From Burkholderiales bacterium (GTDB lineage: Bacteria > Pseudomonadota > Gammaproteobacteria > Burkholderiales > Burkholderiaceae_C): a DNA stretch of 64,000 bases. Position 1 is the first letter of the stretch; every line of letters begins with the position of its first letter. The notes beneath the pieces are model-generated. The model did not search any database. It was not told the DNA's origin and saw only the letters and a program-made list of their open reading frames with translations. Both the position numbers and the translations under genes were made by a program. The stretch is taken from contig RXJW01000081.1 of the NCBI GenBank assembly GCA_003963005.1, positions 1-64,000 of the forward strand. Direction: 5' to 3'. Shown here piece after piece: positions 61,316-64,000 of this stretch.

Positions 61316-61888
61316 ATGCGGCCTTTGGATGTCCTGATGTCTCCCGCGGAGCAGCGCCTCGCGGGCGCCGTGCTGCTGGATCCCGATCGGGAGTTCGGCA
61401 CCGTCGAACTGCTCGATCGCATGGGCAGCAGCCGCAGTGCCGGCAGCGCGCTGCTCAAGCGCTGGGTCGACGGGGGCGTGCTGCGGGAGCGGCGTGTCGG
61501 CAATCAGCGCCGCCTGTCGGCCAATCCGGAGTTCCTGCTGTACCCCGAGTTGCGCCGCATCGCCCTCAAAACGGTTGGCCTGGCCGAGCCTCTGGCCCGC
61601 GCCTTGGCGCCGCTGGCGGCCGGAATCCGGCTGGCCTGCATCGTGGGCTCCATCGCGACCGGAACAGACACGAGCAGCAGCGATGTGGACCTCGTCCTCG
61701 TCGGCGATCTCACCCTGTTCGACGTGTCGCCCTCGCTAGACGCCGCACAGTCGGAGATCGGACGCCCGATCCATGTCAGTCTCTACGGGCCCGACGAGTG
61801 GGCCAGCGAGACCGACGCCGTGATCTGCAGCCTGCGCCAAGGGCCACGCCTTGACCTGACGGAGGCGCTGCATGCCCAGACCCGCTGA
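61316..61888 (+). CDS. Nucleotidyltransferase (MNT) with N-terminal winged helix, antitoxin-like
   Basis: A 190-residue protein. The first 80 residues form a winged-helix DNA-binding region (LLDRMGSSRSAGSALLKRWVD); the rest is a minimal nucleotidyltransferase with GSIATGTDTSSSDVDL (Gly111-Ser112, Asp123, Asp125), the catalytic motif. In MntA/HepT systems this enzyme adenylylates the HEPN toxin. The attached DNA-binding domain would allow autoregulation at the operator-like repeats upstream. Its end overlaps the HEPN-like gene by 17 bases. Confidence 0.88.
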   Translation: MRPLDVLMSPAEQRLAGAVLLDPDREFGTVELLDRMGSSRSAGSALLKRWVDGGVLRERRVGNQRRLSANPEFLLYPELRRIALKTVGLAEPLARALAPLAAGIRLACIVGSIATGTDTSSSDVDLVLVGDLTLFDVSPSLDAAQSEIGRPIHVSLYGPDEWASETDAVICSLRQGPRLDLTEALHAQTR

Positions 61889-62333
61889 ATACGACGCCCT
61901 GCTGAGGATCGGCAGCTTCAAGCCGGCCGCCGCCAGCCCTGCGTCCATCGCGCAGTTCATGCGCACCGCGCAGGACATGCTGACCGCCACGGCAGCGCCG
62001 ATGCCCGACTCGGCCCGCTTCCTGCTCGCCTACGAAGGCATGTTCAACGTGGTGATGGCCGTGCTGGAGTTCCATGAGGTGCGGCCCGGCGATGCGGGTG
62101 GCCACCGCGCCACCGCCATCCAGCGCGTGGCAGCCGACCTGCAATTGAACGCCGCCCAGCAGAGCGTCCTGGCCCGCTTGCACGACATGCGCAACCGCGT
62201 CACCTATCGCGCACCGCTGCCGCCGATCAGCAAGGCCGACGCCGATGCGATGCAGGCCGTGCTGCAGGCCCTTCTGCCCGCGGCGCGTGCGCTCATCGAG
62301 GGCACGGGCCCGGCGCCGCTCACATCCCCTTGA
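61872..62333 (+). CDS. HEPN-like protein, toxin-partner candidate
   Basis: A 153-residue all-helical protein. Residues 107-112 read RNRVTY in the place of the HEPN ribonuclease motif RN-x3-H; Tyr112 stands where His is expected. HepT toxins also carry a Tyr that is AMPylated by MntA, near this motif. With the His missing, RNase activity may be lost or the protein may serve another role. Coupling with the MNT gene by overlap supports a functional pair. It overlaps the convergent LytTR gene by 14 bases. Confidence 0.72.
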   Translation: MPRPAEYDALLRIGSFKPAAASPASIAQFMRTAQDMLTATAAPMPDSARFLLAYEGMFNVVMAVLEFHEVRPGDAGGHRATAIQRVAADLQLNAAQQSVLARLHDMRNRVTYRAPLPPISKADADAMQAVLQALLPAARALIEGTGPAPLTSP

Positions 62334-63141
62334 ACAGGTGCGTGTAGCTCCGGCTGACTTCCAGCTTCTCGCTCAGCCCCTTCACGCCCACCAACTGGCG
62401 GCCGCGGAAGTCGCGGGTGATGCCGTCGATGGCGCGCGCATTGACGAGCGTGGAGCGGTGGATCTGCCAGAAGAGCTGAGGGTCGAGTTCGTCGACCAGC
62501 TCCTTGATCGGCTTGCGGATCAGCGCCTCGATCTTGGCCGTCTGCACCCGCGTGTACTTCTCGTCGCTGATGAAGAAGAGCACGTCCTCCACCGGGATCA
62601 TCTGGATCGCCTGGCCCACCGTCGCCTGGATCCACTGCAGGTAGGCAGGCTTGGCCGCGGCGCCGTTGACCTGCGCGCTGAGCTTGTGCAGCAGTTGCTG
62701 CAACGGGGCGGCTGAGGTGTCGACCGCCTCCTGGCCGGCGCGCTGCGCCAGGCGCTTCTTGATGCGGGCGACGGTCAGCTGCAGGCGGTCACGCTCGGCG
62801 GGCTTGAGCACGTAGTCGGCCACGCCCTGCTCGAAGGCCTCGACGGCGTACTGGTCGTAGGCGGTGATGAAGACGATCTCGGGCACGAGCCAGTCGTCGT
62901 CCTCCGGCAGCTGCGCGATCTGCCGCGCGGCATCCACACCGGTCAGGCCCGGCATGCGGATGTCCAGGAAGACGAGGTCGGGCTTGTGCTCCCGGGTCAG
63001 CTCGACGGCTTCGAGGCCGTTCTTGGCCTCGGCCACGATCTCAAGCTCGGGCCAGACCTCGGTGAGCCGGCTTCGCAACTGCTCACGCATCAGGCGTTCG
63101 TCGTCGGCCAGGACGGCACGGATGGGGGTGGTGGCATTCAT
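62320..63141 (-). CDS. LytTR-type response regulator (AlgR/LytR family)
   Basis: A 273-residue regulator: receiver (1-130) with ADDER and phosphoacceptor Asp60 (LVFLDIRMPGLTG), Lys in DYVLKPAERD, and a C-terminal LytTR DNA-binding domain (about 165-273: VEDVLFFISDEKYTRVQT, FWQIHRSTLVNARAI). Such regulators control virulence, motility or cell-wall genes. Two genes upstream is a LytS/AlgZ-like kinase; the membrane protein gene lies between. All three look like one operon. Confidence 0.95.
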   Translation of the reverse strand: MNATTPIRAVLADDERLMREQLRSRLTEVWPELEIVAEAKNGLEAVELTREHKPDLVFLDIRMPGLTGVDAARQIAQLPEDDDWLVPEIVFITAYDQYAVEAFEQGVADYVLKPAERDRLQLTVARIKKRLAQRAGQEAVDTSAAPLQQLLHKLSAQVNGAAAKPAYLQWIQATVGQAIQMIPVEDVLFFISDEKYTRVQTAKIEALIRKPIKELVDELDPQLFWQIHRSTLVNARAIDGITRDFRGRQLVGVKGLSEKLEVSRSYTHLFKGM

Positions 63142-63161
63142 GGCCGGGGATGCTAGACGAA

Positions 63162-63575
63162 TCAGACGCTGGCGGCGCGGGCCGCCGCGTTGGCCGCATT
63201 CGCGCGGCTGCGGTTGCGCAGCACCACGAACAGCAGCAGGCCCAGCAGGATCAGCGGCGAGCCGAGCACCGCGCCCACGCCCAGCAGGCTGGCCACGACC
63301 ACGGCCAGCACTCCACCCACGATCAGCAGCGGCAGCGCCACGCCGAGCAGCAGCACCAGCGGCAGCACGACCAGGCAGACCGCGCCGGCCACGAACAGGC
63401 CGATGCTCGCGCCCAGCCAGTCGCCGAAGTCGCTGCCGCCGAGGAAGAGCTCGTCGTCGTTGAGCACGATGTGCATGTCCGAGCCGTGGTGATGCAGCAG
63501 CGCGAAGCCACCGAACATCGCGGCCAGCACCATCAGCGCGGTGCCGATGAACAGGATCTTGAACAGGGTCTTCAT
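63162..63575 (-). CDS. Membrane protein between LytTR regulator and kinase
   Basis: A 137-residue protein with an N-terminal helix (ILFIGTALMVLAAMFGGFALL), a short periplasmic-type stretch (HHHGSDMHIVLNDDELFLGG) and a large hydrophobic block (LFVAGAVCLVVLPLVLLLGVALPLLIV...LLGVGAVLG, two to three helices). The three-His cluster could bind metal. Its start overlaps the kinase stop (ATGA), so it is translated with the kinase. Function unknown; possibly a signal modulator. Confidence 0.8.
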   Translation of the reverse strand: MKTLFKILFIGTALMVLAAMFGGFALLHHHGSDMHIVLNDDELFLGGSDFGDWLGASIGLFVAGAVCLVVLPLVLLLGVALPLLIVGGVLAVVVASLLGVGAVLGSPLILLGLLLFVVLRNRSRANAANAAARAASV

Positions 63576-64000
63576 GCGGCGACTCCTTCGTCGTTGCGGC
63601 TGCGGTAAGGCACGGTGATGGTCACCACGGTGCCGGAGGGTTGGTTCTCGGTGACGGTCACGGCGGCCTTGTTGCCATGCAGCAGTTGCAGCCGTTCGCG
63701 GATGTTGGCCAGGCCCACGCCGGTGCCGGAGGTGGCCGCGCGGCCGAAGCCCAGGCCCGTGTCGGCCACCGTGACGGCCAGCTTGCCGTGCACGATCTCG
63801 GCCTTGACGCTCAGCTTGCCGCCCTCGGCCTTGGGCTCCAGGCCGTGCTTGATCGCGTTCTCGACCAGGCCCTGGATCATCATGGGCGGGAACTCGGCCG
63901 ACATCAGGCCTTCGGGCACGGCGATCTCGGTCTGCAGGCGCTCTTCCATGCGCATCTTCAGGATCTCGAGGTAGGGCCGGATGACGGCCAGCTCGCGGCC
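63572..64000 (-). CDS. LytS/AlgZ-like sensor histidine kinase, C-terminal part (runs off right edge)
   Basis: The last 142 codons of a kinase that continues beyond the window. The His_kinase-type segment upstream of the N box reads ELAVIRPYLEILKMRMEERL; then come MIQGLVENAIKHGLEP (N box), VADTGLGFG (G1) and GTGVGLANIRERL (G2). This is the pattern of the LytS/AlgZ/YehU group, which pairs with LytTR regulators such as the one two genes downstream. Confidence 0.92.
   Translation of the reverse strand, partial: GRELAVIRPYLEILKMRMEERLQTEIAVPEGLMSAEFPPMMIQGLVENAIKHGLEPKAEGGKLSVKAEIVHGKLAVTVADTGLGFGRAATSGTGVGLANIRERLQLLHGNKAAVTVTENQPSGTVVTITVPYRSRNDEGVAA

Overview
The window reads as a piece of chromosome from a high-GC betaproteobacterium of the order Burkholderiales, most like the Roseateles/Mitsuaria/Rubrivivax group. 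The reasons are the strong G/C bias at third codon positions, a DUF3567 gene (a betaproteobacterial family), a PEP-CTERM protein, a creBCD operon, and the lipopolysaccharide set kdsD-kdsC-lptC. I see no rRNA, tRNA, insertion sequence, prophage or CRISPR array. Genes are tightly packed; many overlap by 1-18 bases (ATGA-type coupling) and several convergent pairs share or abut stop codons. No gap without a gene reaches 300 bases.

Layout. 1-4.3 kb: 5' end of topB, a SET-domain methyltransferase, birA, a SPOR-like protein, and a secreted subtilisin-like protease with a GlyGly-CTERM-type tail. 4.3-8.2 kb: carbon metabolism on the minus strand (gap, a small membrane protein, tkt). 8.3-13.1 kb: a hemerythrin-like protein, a lipoprotein, a PAP2 phosphatase, then kdsD-kdsC-lptC and a short-chain dehydrogenase. 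13.1-18.9 kb: a promoter with an 8-codon leader-like ORF and hairpin ahead of a DUF5916 outer-membrane-type protein, a glycine-rich RRM protein, a membrane protein, a metal/cobalamin-receptor-like protein, and a MarC-family protein. 18.9-22.6 kb: creB-creC-creD with a perfect cre-tag before creD. 22.6-28.8 kb: a GMC oxidoreductase, a radical SAM protein with an unusual cysteine spacing, a cyclophilin, an orphan ParA, and two small exported proteins.

29-36.7 kb: a 2OG-Fe(II) oxygenase-like protein, a two-component pair, a compact hydrolase-ACP-ketosynthase operon, and a heme-type DUF3365/HAMP protein followed by a Ser/Thr kinase with a duplicated C-terminal module. 36.8-45.5 kb (mostly minus strand): a CehA-like lipoprotein, a PEP-CTERM protein, an RlmI-type methyltransferase, a redoxin with DsbD, a DTW-domain tRNA modification enzyme and small membrane proteins. 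45.6-54 kb: leucyl aminopeptidase, a ProQ-like RNA chaperone, a DUF4197 protein, a deacetylase-acetyltransferase pair that could form a reversible acylation switch, a nucleoside hydrolase and a degenerate FAH-family protein. 54-64 kb: DUF3108, DUF3567, a tandem AAA ATPase, GNAT and XRE-cupin genes, a divergent questin-oxidase/soxR pair with a SoxR-type operator followed by fpr, an MNT-HEPN toxin-antitoxin-like pair with its own promoter/operator, and a LytTR two-component system that runs off the right edge.

Best candidates for new biology: the SoxR-controlled questin-oxidase-like gene, the Cys-hydrolase/ACP/ketosynthase operon, the tiny leader ORF at 13.2 kb, the adjacent deacetylase/Pat-type acetyltransferase genes, and the CX4CX2C radical SAM protein.
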